Assembly (NCBI GenBank): GCA_045600865.1
Contig: JAZRYS010000147.1
Coordinates: forward strand, 1-64,000
DNA length: 64,000 nt
From: Aphodosoma sp045600865
GTDB taxonomy: Bacteria > Bacteroidota > Bacteroidia > Bacteroidales > Paludibacteraceae
Direction of reading: 5' to 3'
The stretch's first letter is position 1. Each line of letters begins with the position of its first letter. The notes below the pieces were generated by a model. That model saw only the letters and a program-made list of their open reading frames with translations. It was not told the origin of the DNA and ran no database searches. The translations under genes and the position numbers were made by a program. Of the stretch, positions 1-7,540 are shown one piece after another.

Positions 1-120
1 AGAATTAAATAACACATACGGTGAAAATAAATGTGTCGTCCTTACAGGACTTAAACTGGATAACAACCTCATACACAGGGCTCACGCCCTGTGCTGGTAT
101 GTGCCGCCCCTTCAGGGCTA
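1..120. repeat. REP-like intergenic repeat
   Basis: This stretch holds no gene. It contains the hairpin CACAGGGC-TCAC-GCCCTGTG (arms 74-81 and 86-93), followed by GCCGCCCCTTCAGGGCT and preceded by a related TCCTTACAGGACTT word. From memory, similar GCCCTGAAGGGGCG-type intergenic repeats occur in many copies in Bacteroidetes genomes. No second copy is visible in this window, so membership of a dispersed family is inferred and not shown. Confidence 0.5.
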
Positions 121-140
121 ATACATGCGAAACTTGAGTA

Positions 141-219
141 AAGTTTTTGCACTCCACTGCAAAAACTTTATATTTTCATGAGGTTTTTGCAATGGAATGC
201 AAAAAATGCTGTATCTTTG
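141..219 (+). promoter_or_regulatory. Promoter with two identical-geometry palindromes
   Basis: Two palindromes with the same geometry lie 40 bp apart centre to centre. The first has arms AAGTTTTTGCA (141-151) and TGCAAAAACTT (158-168). The second has arms TTTTTGCA (184-191) and TGCAAAAA (198-205). Both have 6-nt spacers. The second overlaps a TTTG at 186-189 that would serve as the -33 element of a -7 box TATCTTTG at 212-219. The arrangement looks like a pair of operator sites for a dimeric regulator. What follows is only a 16-codon reading frame starting at 245 (stop 293-295) and then a decayed kinase, so the original target gene may be gone. Confidence 0.6.
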
Positions 220-302
220 CAGCGTGAAAACAAAAAATTTAATTATGGAATACCTCAATCGCACTGAAACTAAAAACACTATATCCCATTATTGATACTA
301 TT

Positions 303-1260
303 ATGAACGAATCATCTTTTTCGTCAGGCTTCATCAATGACATGTTGCTCTCCGACAATTCGGCAGAGTATCAGCTCGTTGCCACAACCAGTCACAGCTG
401 TATCTACAAGACCATATACAAGGGAAAGATTCTGATTCTGAAGGCTGCAAATCCTGACAGCAAAGACCTTGACACAAGTGCCGCCTTACTTCAGAGGGAA
501 TATCAGATACTGTCGGAACTTGACAACCCATTTATAGTCCGTACATGAGGGCTTCGCAAAGACCCGCAGATTGGCGAGTGCCTCATTCTCGACTATGTAG
601 ATGGCATGTCATTGGATGAGTTCATCAAATCCCGGCCATCACGCAAGACCCGTCAACGCATTGTAAACGAATTGCTTGACGCTGTAGCCTATCTTCATAT
701 AATGCAGATAGTTCACAAGGACCTCAAGCCCTCCAACATACTCATAACAACAAACGGAGAACATGTCAAGCTGATTGACTTCGGCTTCTCTGATGCAGAT
801 TCACAGACAATCAACAACCTTGGCTGTACCAACCGCTATGCCTCGCCCGAGCCATTCAGCAACGCAATCGTCTGCCATTCATACTCATCGCTATTGCCGT
901 ATTGGCCATTACTGCTCTCAATGCCATTATGTTTTCACGTTCTAAACAGTCCGAAGTTCCTGCATCTTCCGCCATTATCATGCACGACACGTTGGTTGTA
1001 AAAGAGACAACCTATATCCATGACACGATAACACCGACCGCCACTGCAACCTGCGCTATCAAGGAGACAACCGTTTCGTCATCACCGAAATCGAGAACTC
1101 ACATCATCTGCGTTTAGGATGCAGTTTCACAGTTTCTGCCTTCATGCTGAACCAGCCGCTTCAACTGCATGACCTCACTTTTCCAGACAGCCCTGACAAA
1201 TCAACAGCATACGCCATTGCCAACAAGCATGGACTCTCGTTCATTGAGGTCATAGCGTAA
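303..1260 (+). pseudogene. Decayed Ser/Thr protein kinase
   Basis: The remains of a eukaryotic-like Ser/Thr kinase are spread over three frames. The N-lobe (303-545) includes a KAANP segment resembling the ATP-lysine strand. An in-frame TGA at 546-548 interrupts it. The same frame then resumes with the catalytic loop VHKDLKPSN, the DFG motif (IDFGFSD) and an APE-like ASPEP near 841-856. After that an internal deletion with a frame change joins directly to a hydrophobic segment (about 873-925) that reads as a transmembrane helix. A third frame (about 1054-1260) carries a tail ending at TAA 1258-1260. The C-lobe of the kinase is missing. The family call rests on these motifs, and loss of function is clear from the stop, deletion and shifts. 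Confidence 0.75.
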
Positions 1261-1347
1261 AAACAACACTACAATGCTATCAATTGCCTTGCCCTGAAAA
1301 CAATTGACTGTCTGTATTATCATTTCCGAGAGTAAAAAATGGTTTTA

Positions 1348-2652
1348 TCAAATTAAAACCATATCACCTAACAACCAGTCAATCGCATTTACTATATGAA
1401 TTTTCTTCTCGTCTTGCTCTATTTCTGTGCTTTCGTCCAATGTCACCAGTGTCAGTTTGTCGCACCGCAAAATATTCGATATGCGCACGAGTGCATCAAC
1501 TTCTCGTTTGAAAGTCTTCTTGTCTGCCACGCTATACGAAACCTGTATCAACTCCAGGACAACTCCCTGACGGCAGACCACGAAATCCACTTCTTTGTTC
1601 TTCTCGTCAAATTTATAATAATAGACATCTTCTGCCTGCGACACATATCGTCTCTTCAATTCTATAAACACGGCATTTTTTAATCGCCAGCCAATATTTT
1701 CACCAAGCAGGCTATTCTCTCTATTCGAGATAAAACCTGTATCTATCACGTATGCTTTGTCGTTACATATTCGCTCTCTGCTCTTATACGAAAATTTCTG
1801 AATTTTCTGCACCAGAAAAGCCTGCGCCAGGTAATTCACATATTTACGAACAGTGTTTTCGCTCTTCACGCTGCCTATTGTCGCCAATTGTTCGTAATTT
1901 ATGGTTTGACAGATATTGTTTATCAGATGGTTGGCTATTCTTCTCAATCCATCCACGTTTTTGATTTTATACCTTCGCGCAATATCTTTGGTGATTATTG
2001 TCTCAATCAGTCCCTCTGCATATATTCGTTTTGCACGTTCAGATTTCATGTGCCTAAGTTCAGGCAGTCCCCCTTCTTGCAGATACGTATTCAATGCTAT
2101 TTTCCGATTGGCGACATCACGAGTGGTCAACCCACTTACATTCACTCCGCTATACTCACACCATTCCGAAAATGAAAAAGGGAACAGACGAATCTCGTTG
2201 TAGCGGCCTGTCAGATGTGTAGCCAGTTCACCGCTAAGCAATTTCGCATTGCTGCCAGTCAGTACCACATGCATTCCTTGCCGTAACAGCCGGTTCACAA
2301 ACAGATACCACCCATCAACATCCTGTATCTCGTCCAAAAGCAGGTATTCGACACTTGTTCCATACAACTGGTACAGACAACCGAGCAGAGTGTTGAGATC
2401 TTCAATCCGCAGGGTTGCCAGACGGTCATCATCAAAATCCACGTATGCATATTTAACGCCCAGTTCCCGCAACACCTTATGGCAGATGGTCGATTTCCCG
2501 CTTCGCCTGACGCCTATCACAACCTGCGCCATATTGCTATCCCACTCGAATTGCTCTTCCTCTTTGCGTGCACACAGCTTTCCCCTGTTTCTTGACTGCA
2601 ATTCTTCCTGTTGTTCTGCCAAAACCTGCAATATCATCTTCTCATCAATCAT
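1348..2652 (-). CDS. AAA ATPase with DUF4143 domain
   Basis: This 434-residue protein is an AAA-type P-loop ATPase of the DUF4143 family, which is widespread in Bacteroidetes and has no firmly assigned function. The Walker A motif is GVRRSGKST (residues about 47-55), Walker B is LLLDEIQ (104-110), and a sensor-like LTGSN lies near 131. The C-terminal part holds a PD-(D/E)XK-like strand pattern (EVDFVV then ELIQVS), where the usual lysine appears to be glutamine, so nuclease activity is doubtful. The gene stands alone between a dead kinase and an acetyltransferase module. Its leader carries two copies of a 14-bp direct repeat. It is transcribed from a good promoter at 2771-2802. Confidence 0.85.
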   Translation of the reverse strand: MIDEKMILQVLAEQQEELQSRNRGKLCARKEEEQFEWDSNMAQVVIGVRRSGKSTICHKVLRELGVKYAYVDFDDDRLATLRIEDLNTLLGCLYQLYGTSVEYLLLDEIQDVDGWYLFVNRLLRQGMHVVLTGSNAKLLSGELATHLTGRYNEIRLFPFSFSEWCEYSGVNVSGLTTRDVANRKIALNTYLQEGGLPELRHMKSERAKRIYAEGLIETIITKDIARRYKIKNVDGLRRIANHLINNICQTINYEQLATIGSVKSENTVRKYVNYLAQAFLVQKIQKFSYKSRERICNDKAYVIDTGFISNRENSLLGENIGWRLKNAVFIELKRRYVSQAEDVYYYKFDEKNKEVDFVVCRQGVVLELIQVSYSVADKKTFKREVDALVRISNILRCDKLTLVTLDESTEIEQDEKKIHIVNAIDWLLGDMVLI

Positions 2653-2702
2653 AACATATTGTTTTTTATTATATATCTTATAATGAATTATTTAACAACT
2701 TC

Positions 2703-2748
2703 CAAATGCGTTATTTCGACATTTTTGGCAATTTCAAATGCGTTATTT
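2703..2748 (-). repeat. Two 14-bp direct repeats in ATPase leader
   Basis: The plus strand reads CAAATGCGTTATTT at 2703-2716 and again at 2735-2748. The two copies are exact and 32 bp apart, close to three helical turns. They lie between the predicted transcription start (near 2765, minus strand) and the ATPase start codon at 2652, so they are within the transcribed leader DNA. This suggests an operator pair for autoregulation or an RNA-level site. Confidence 0.6.
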
Positions 2749-2770
2749 ATGGAGAAATTATTTCCCCGCG

Positions 2771-2802
2771 CAAAATTACATTTTTCTTCTGACCCGACCA
2801 AA
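2771..2802 (-). promoter_or_regulatory. Promoter of the DUF4143 ATPase
   Basis: Read on the minus strand, the -33 TTTG (2802-2799) and -7 TAATTTTG (2778-2771) are separated by 20 bp, which matches the Bacteroidetes consensus. The start codon lies about 110 bp downstream. Confidence 0.65.
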
Positions 2803-2915
2803 CAAACACAAGATTTTTTTGTAATATTTTTCCAGCTTCCACTTTATCCCACTGATTAGCAATGTATTTTAAATCCGTTTTTCAACAATTTTCGTTCGTC
2901 ATAAGATAGCATAAA

Positions 2916-3143
2916 CCCGTTCAGACAAAATCACCTAACTTTGCACGCTGATGAACAGTGAACTATTGATGTCACTAAACGCCTTATTTGCAAACGTTAA
3001 TGCCTTTGACCGCAAAGATTCACAAAACACGTGTGAAAATAACCTTCAAAATTCTTGGTGATATTAAAATTTTACATTAACTTTGCAGCCGCAAACTTGG
3101 ACGAGATTGGCTATCCAGTTTCCGACAAGTAGGCAGACATATC
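2916..3143 (+). repeat. 228-bp duplicated leader, copy 1
   Basis: This segment matches 4131-4358 over 228 bp without gaps (24 mismatches by my hand count). It includes a -7 box TAACTTTG at 3078-3085 and a conserved imperfect palindrome TTCACA-N7-TGTGAA at 3019-3037. It serves as the upstream region of the GNAT module that starts at 3221. A 36-codon frame starting at 2951 in this copy is broken early in copy 2, so the conserved function is probably regulatory and not coding. Confidence 0.8.
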
Positions 3144-3220
3144 AGACATTTATTGACGCTTGTTTCGGCTTTGATATAAATTGGCAAAACGCGGCAAAAT
3201 AACAATAAATTTTTAGAAAT

Positions 3221-3379
3221 ATGGCACTGGCTATTGCTTCTGTTCCCGTTCTGCAAGGAGAAGTGGCAGAACGTTTTGAACAGCAAATGTGCGAAAGCGA
3301 AGCACACAAGGGGGAAGTTGATTTTTCCAATCAGATTGAGACAGCTCGAAAGATATTAATAAAAGCGAATCTCATTTGA
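3221..3379 (+). CDS. Small 52-aa partner of GNAT, possible antitoxin
   Basis: This 52-codon gene starts at ATG 3221 and ends at TGA 3377-3379, two bases before the start of the acetyltransferase. The protein begins MALAIASVPVLQGEVAERF and ends with a Lys/Ile-rich segment (TARKILIKANLI). There is no ribbon-helix-helix or DUF1778 signature of the kind known in TacA antitoxins. The tight coupling to a GNAT toxin-like gene suggests it is an antitoxin or accessory subunit. I recall similar short proteins preceding GNAT genes in Bacteroides but cannot name a family. Confidence 0.6.
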   Translation: MALAIASVPVLQGEVAERFEQQMCESEAHKGEVDFSNQIETARKILIKANLI

Positions 3380-3381
3380 CT

Positions 3382-3972
3382 ATGTCTTACATTTTGGAAA
3401 AGTGTACATTTAGAAAATTCGTTCCGTCTCTTATTGAAGACGGAATGGTTTTCTCATGTGGTGATGATGATTTAGACGATTTTTTCTTGAAAGATGCGTT
3501 CCTTCAGGAAGGTCAATTGTTGTGTAAAAATTATTGCTTTATATCAGATGAAAAGCCTTCTGATGTAGTATGTGCGTTCACGTTGGCCAATGACAGTATC
3601 AAGAAATTACCAGGAAGTAGGAAAAAGAAAGTTGAAAGCAGTATTCCGAAAGAAAAACATTACGCTTCTTATCCAGCAGTGATGGTCGGAAGGCTTGGTG
3701 TCAACAAGAAAATGCAAGGAAAGAATATTGGTTCTGAAGTTCTTGACTTTATTAAGGCATGGCTGATAGACTCTTTAAACAAGACTGGTTGTCGTTTTTT
3801 ACTTGTTGACTCTTATAACAAGCCAACTAATCTGAGTTTTTATGAGCACAATGGATTCAGATATTTATTCAGTTCAGATGCTCAGGAAAGAGAGTTCCGT
3901 GGAATGAAAGAGGATCAAACGTTGAACACAAGGTTGATGTATTTCGACTTGATTGAGATATTGAAAACTTAA
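3382..3972 (+). CDS. GNAT acetyltransferase, TacT-like toxin candidate
   Basis: This 196-residue GNAT-fold protein starts at ATG 3382. An in-frame TTG at 3376 lies inside the upstream gene and is less likely. The acetyl-CoA binding region is visible as VGRLGVNKKMQGKNIGSEVL (about residues 95-114), matching the Q/R-x-x-G-x-G/A motif loosely (QGKNIG). Two further features, NLSFYEHNGFRYL and an N-terminal segment around DDLDDFF, resemble TacT/AtaT-type toxins that acetylate aminoacyl-tRNA. It is coupled to the 52-codon gene upstream and followed by a strong terminator. The toxin role is inferred from architecture. Confidence 0.7.
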   Translation: MSYILEKCTFRKFVPSLIEDGMVFSCGDDDLDDFFLKDAFLQEGQLLCKNYCFISDEKPSDVVCAFTLANDSIKKLPGSRKKKVESSIPKEKHYASYPAVMVGRLGVNKKMQGKNIGSEVLDFIKAWLIDSLNKTGCRFLLVDSYNKPTNLSFYEHNGFRYLFSSDAQEREFRGMKEDQTLNTRLMYFDLIEILKT

Positions 3973-4025
3973 TTCGTCAAAAAAGAAACAATAGCAATCT
4001 TCCGCAGGGCTATAAACTACGGCAG

Positions 4026-4066
4026 ACACAGCAGGATGTTTCATTGCATCCTGCTGTGTTTTTTAT
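4026..4066 (+). terminator. Terminator of GNAT module
   Basis: A 13-bp perfect stem, ACACAGCAGGATG (4026-4038) with CATCCTGCTGTGT (4047-4059), is followed by a run of T. It lies 54 bp after the acetyltransferase stop. Confidence 0.85.
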
Positions 4067-4130
4067 TATATAACACACCGGTTATACCTCATCACTGCAA
4101 ATTCATAAAACAAGACCAAATAAGACTATT

Positions 4131-4358
4131 CCCGTTCAGACAAAATCACCTAACTTTGCACGCTGATGAACAGTGAACTATTGATGTCACTAAACGTCTG
4201 ATTTGTATGCACTAATGCCATCGGCTGCAAAGATTCACAAAACACGTGTGAAAATAGATTTCAAATTCCTTGGTGGTATCAGATTTTTGCATTAACTTTG
4301 CAGTCGCAAACTTGGACGAGATTGGCTATCCAGTTTCCTACAAGTTGGCAGACATATC
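4131..4358 (+). repeat. 228-bp duplicated leader, copy 2 (orphan)
   Basis: This is a gap-free match to 2916-3143 (about 89% by hand count), in the same orientation, located after the GNAT gene. It keeps the TAACTTTG box (4293-4300) and the TTCACA/TGTGAA palindrome, but no 52-aa gene or acetyltransferase follows. A short frame near 4368-4441 (reading KRYTILQVFDDDMRM) may be the debris of another partner gene. The pair of copies brackets the module like the scar of a duplication or of an excised second module. Confidence 0.8.
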
Positions 4359-4870
4359 CTAACGGAAAAAGATACACCATATTGCAGGTGTTTGATGACG
4401 ATATGCGAATGGTTCATGAAGTTAACGCTTCGTTGCACTAAAAATGCAAAGGTACCACTCATGTTTTCAGCCTTGCCGCTTAACATGCATTACTATTGAA
4501 TTCCAACTGGAGGCTCACGCAGACGTTGTTTTCTTTCTTTCACGCAGAATACGCAGAATATGCCGCGTCTCTACCTCGGCATATTCTGCGTAAGATTGAG
4601 GTTTAAATGGTCGTTCATAGCAGAGGAATTCTCCAAGAATCCGTTTTTTCACCTCCACCGATTGTCCACCGATACTCCACCGATTGTCCACCGAACGGTG
4701 GAGGCACGGTCAAATCACGCTGGGGTCACGGTGAAGTCACGGTGAGATATCTATCTCAGCAGGCTTTTTCATCATCGCCTCAAATCTAACAAAATTTGAT
4801 TGTTTTTTCATCCTGCACTTATCCAAAAACGGCTCTCAACTGCTGATGTACGAAAAGACCTCCAAATACA
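4359..4870. other. Gene-free region with composite repeat
   Basis: No credible gene lies between the duplicated leader and the terminator at 4871. Most of the space (4512-4745) is the minus-strand copy of the composite repeat described separately. Confidence 0.7.
4512..4745 (-). repeat. Composite dispersed repeat, copy A
   Basis: On the minus strand this element consists of an 11-nt periodic array (4745-4656), a linker, and a CGCAGAAT-rich inverted repeat (4591-4512). The array units are CACCGATTGTC (4656-4666), CACCGATACTC (4667-4677) and CACCGATTGTC (4678-4688), then inverted units GGTGGAGGCAC (4697-4707), GGTCAAATCAC (4708-4718), GCTGGGGTCAC (4719-4729) and GGTGAAGTCAC (4730-4740). The linker aligns with 49300-49365 (shared GGAGG, AAAAA, GGATT, ACGACC, ATT and AACCTCAA words). 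The 15-bp perfect inverted repeat ACGCAGAATATGCCG (4551-4565) with CGGCATATTCTGCGT (4577-4591) belongs to the same unit. Confidence 0.75.
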
Positions 4871-4903
4871 AAAATGCGAGCTGGAAAGCTCGCATTTTTT
4901 ATT
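4871..4903 (-). terminator. Terminator of the coaE-mtgA operon
   Basis: The palindrome AAATGCGAGCT-GGAA-AGCTCGCATTT is flanked by A and T runs, so it can act in both directions. It lies just after the minus-strand coaE-mtgA stop at 4917. Confidence 0.85.
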
Positions 4904-4916
4904 TAGAAACAACTGT

Positions 4917-6221
4917 TTATTCCTTAGGCGGGAATTTCCGCATCTTAGGCATGAGCCACTGTATCTGCCCCTGGCGTTTGCGCATGTAGGGACCGGGATT
5001 AGATATGCTGTAGCGACGGGGACTCGGCAGGGCTGCCACCATAAGGGCTGCCTGTGAAGCATTAAGTTTCTTTGCACTGCGATGGAAATATTTCTGCGAG
5101 GCAGCCTCGACGCCATATACTCCATCGCCAAGTTCCGCTATATTGCAATAGACCTCCATTATACGCTCCTTGCCCCAGATAAGTTCAATGAGAACAGTGT
5201 AGTACGTCTCGATACCCTTACGCACCCATGTGCGCGTGCCGAAAGTGAAGACATTCTTGGCCGTCTGCTGGGAGATTGTGCTGCCGCCACGCAACTTGCC
5301 GCCTTTCTTGTTATGCTCCCATGCAGCCTTGATTGCACGTTCGGAGAAACCATGATGTGTGGCAAAAAGGTTATCCTCGCTGGCAATGCAGGCGGTAACA
5401 TACTTTGAAGAGACATTATCAAGAGATACCCAGTCGCGTTCAAAATTCACGTCACGACCCTCGATGACAGCCTCGGCCGCACGACGAATCATAAGAGGTG
5501 TATAGACAACAGGAACCCACTTGAGGATTACCACCCAAAGAATGCTCAAGACCCATAGTGCAAGCAACGTGATGCCTGCTTTGCGCCAAATGCCTTGTTT
5601 GCTCTTTCTCTGTTTCTTCTTTTCGACAACAGCGAGTTCCTCGCGCGAAAGCCAACCAGCATTGACAGCAATAGTCTCCATCTTGCGCGAAAGTTCATCC
5701 AGCGTACCGTCATTATCAACCACCCAACGTGCCAAATCATGATAGTCATGCTGAGCACGGATACGAGCCTCGACAGACTCACGTGAAGCACCATCACGAC
5801 GCATGGTTCGATCAATCCTTATACGTTCCAAGGCATCAACATACAGCACCTCATCAACGACATCTTTAAGCTGGCAGTCATAGAGAATCGCACTCTCCAC
5901 AAAGACAAATTCAGCTTTCTGAGAATAACTCCAACTCATGAAATCAGAAACTACTACTGGGTGGACAATAGAGTTGACAAAATCACGAGCTTCAGTATCG
6001 GAAAAAATGATGTTTGCCAGTTTCTTGCGATCCAGCACACCATTGTTATATACGTCATCACCAAAGCGTTCACAGAGAGAACTGACGACCTCGTCAGAGA
6101 CACTCATAAGACGACGTGCTTCGGCATCGCTGTCATAGACAGCAAAGCCATTTCCACGCAACCAGGCAGCAACAGCACTCTTGCCAGAGCCAATTCCACC
6201 GGTTATACCTATTCTTTTCAT
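4917..6221 (-). CDS. coaE-mtgA: Dephospho-CoA kinase fused to peptidoglycan glycosyltransferase
   Basis: One 434-codon frame encodes two normally separate enzymes. Residues 1 to about 195 are dephospho-CoA kinase (last step of CoA synthesis), with the P-loop GGIGSGKS near residues 8-15 and the YDSDAEAR segment. A basic linker (KKKQRKSK) and one transmembrane helix (about 215-235) follow. The rest is a family 51 glycosyltransferase like monofunctional MtgA, with the EDNLFATHHGF motif carrying the catalytic Glu, RGGSTISQQTAKN, and the KERIMEVYCN / EAASQKYF motifs. It overlaps ybbR by 4 bp, placing it last in nusB-yajC-ybbR-coaE. The N-terminal kinase would face the cytoplasm and the transferase the periplasm. 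Both sets of motifs look intact. I see no frameshift that would separate them, although one sequencing indel or read-through cannot be excluded. Confidence 0.9.
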   Translation of the reverse strand: MKRIGITGGIGSGKSAVAAWLRGNGFAVYDSDAEARRLMSVSDEVVSSLCERFGDDVYNNGVLDRKKLANIIFSDTEARDFVNSIVHPVVVSDFMSWSYSQKAEFVFVESAILYDCQLKDVVDEVLYVDALERIRIDRTMRRDGASRESVEARIRAQHDYHDLARWVVDNDGTLDELSRKMETIAVNAGWLSREELAVVEKKKQRKSKQGIWRKAGITLLALWVLSILWVVILKWVPVVYTPLMIRRAAEAVIEGRDVNFERDWVSLDNVSSKYVTACIASEDNLFATHHGFSERAIKAAWEHNKKGGKLRGGSTISQQTAKNVFTFGTRTWVRKGIETYYTVLIELIWGKERIMEVYCNIAELGDGVYGVEAASQKYFHRSAKKLNASQAALMVAALPSPRRYSISNPGPYMRKRQGQIQWLMPKMRKFPPKE

Positions 6222-7180
6222 AGTTTCTCCATTAGATATTCAACGTCACTCGGTACAATTCTGTAAGTGACGTTCATTTCCTCTTCTTTGTTTTCGAGTT
6301 GCAATGAGCCTGTATGGTGAACCGTATCAACATTATTGAAGTCAAAGACTACACGATAGTCACCGCTGCTAAGACTATTGAAACGACTGACACCAACAAT
6401 AAAGATCACACTGGCTTCCTTAGGGAAAAGGCGAATATTCACATTGTCAGGAACATTCTGCATTTCGATGGGGAAAGTAAACTTCTTCTCGGTTTGCCGT
6501 TCCACATTGACATGCAGTTTCACACTCTGTGTGAGAAGTTCCACCCCACGAGGACGTTTGAGTCTGGCAGAGACAATCGAAGATTTTCTGAAAACATCAT
6601 TCACAGAATCAGCATATATTGCAGAAACAGCGTCAATATCCTTGCTGGCACCACGGATAAGCACATTCGAAGGTTCAATGACTACAGAATCCTTCAACGT
6701 ATATTGAAGAGCCGTATTGACTGGAGCACTCAGTCTCACAGGGACCCGGCGTGTATAAACCTTGCAATAAGAAGATGAATATACAGCAGGTTCGACATTC
6801 ACAACGTTGCAAGAAGTTGATATCACATTCATCATTTCTTCAACAAGAGGCAGAAAATTAATCTTAATCTCTTCATGTCTCCGCCTGGAAGAAAATTGCT
6901 GAGAAAGGTCAATGTCAACAGTATCGACTTCAGCAAAAAGATAGTTCAGCAATTGCGAGCCATCCTCTTCAATAGTGAATTGCACCTCAGTAGGCAGAGG
7001 CTTGTCCATCTTGACATCGTCAGGAATACCATAATAGACCACAGGCGCAGAAATAGTCATCTCGCGCTGTGTTCCAATGGTGTACATCAGCCACATGAGC
7101 GATGCCACTACAAAGAAAGCACAAAAGGTCGCGACTTCACGCGAAATCACAACCTTTTTTATCATCTGCCACCAGCTCAT
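6218..7180 (-). CDS. YbbR/CdaR-like domain protein
   Basis: This 320-residue protein has one N-terminal membrane anchor (about residues 15-35) and an extracytoplasmic region of beta-rich YbbR-like repeats, seen as recurring vPV-x-aPv-n and VLIRGASKDIDAV segments. YbbR proteins in other phyla (CdaR) regulate diadenylate cyclase, but no cdaA gene lies here. In Bacteroidales ybbR commonly sits between yajC and coaE, as here. It overlaps coaE-mtgA by 4 bp, indicating translational coupling. Confidence 0.8.
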   Translation of the reverse strand: MSWWQMIKKVVISREVATFCAFFVVASLMWLMYTIGTQREMTISAPVVYYGIPDDVKMDKPLPTEVQFTIEEDGSQLLNYLFAEVDTVDIDLSQQFSSRRRHEEIKINFLPLVEEMMNVISTSCNVVNVEPAVYSSSYCKVYTRRVPVRLSAPVNTALQYTLKDSVVIEPSNVLIRGASKDIDAVSAIYADSVNDVFRKSSIVSARLKRPRGVELLTQSVKLHVNVERQTEKKFTFPIEMQNVPDNVNIRLFPKEASVIFIVGVSRFNSLSSGDYRVVFDFNNVDTVHHTGSLQLENKEEEMNVTYRIVPSDVEYLMEKL

Positions 7181-7197
7181 AGTGATACGGAAAATAT

Positions 7198-7530
7198 TTA
7201 TTTTCTCTCGTCAGGCTGAGTTGTGACTTGGGAAGCATCTTCAGGAGAAGCAAAGACCATGCCCTTGCTCACACGGATCTTGACACCCTCCGAGATTTCG
7301 AGAACGACATAATCCTCCTTCACCTCGCGGATAGTACCATAGATGCCACCTTGCGTAATGACTTTCTTGCCATTGCCGAGAGAATCCTGAAACTTGCGGA
7401 TCTCCTTCTGACGTTTAGACTGAGGACGAATCATGAAAAAATAAAAAATGACAAATATCAGCACAATCATACCGATATTCATCCAACTGCTTGCGCCACC
7501 CTGGGCAGCCTGTAAAAGAATCATATTCAT
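7198..7530 (-). CDS. yajC: Preprotein translocase subunit YajC
   Basis: This 110-residue protein has a single transmembrane helix (IGMIVLIFVIFYFFMIRPQ, about residues 19-37) ending in the family signature FFMIRPQ-x-KR. A cytoplasmic beta-domain follows (GKKVITQGGIYGTIREV). YajC associates with SecDF at the translocon. It lies 10 bp after nusB and 17 bp before ybbR in one operon. Confidence 0.93.
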   Translation of the reverse strand: MNMILLQAAQGGASSWMNIGMIVLIFVIFYFFMIRPQSKRQKEIRKFQDSLGNGKKVITQGGIYGTIREVKEDYVVLEISEGVKIRVSKGMVFASPEDASQVTTQPDERK

Positions 7531-7540
7531 AAATTAAAGA

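Noticed and set aside
606..1001. Separate short kinase gene
   Set aside because: It is in the same frame as 303-545 across a TGA and lacks both the N-lobe and the C-lobe, so it is a fragment of one pseudogene.
2951..3061. Small protein in the duplicated leader (36 codons)
   Set aside because: The frame is interrupted after 11 codons in the second copy, so coding is not conserved.
4650..4745. Possible CRISPR array at the 11-nt repeats (also at 34000 and 49250)
   Set aside because: There are no repeat-spacer alternations of 25-40 bp and no cas genes. Units are contiguous 11-mers with inverted halves.
4917..6221. Two separate genes, coaE and mtgA
   Set aside because: The frame is continuous through the linker and membrane helix with no stop codon. 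Kept as one fused gene, with the sequencing-error caveat recorded.
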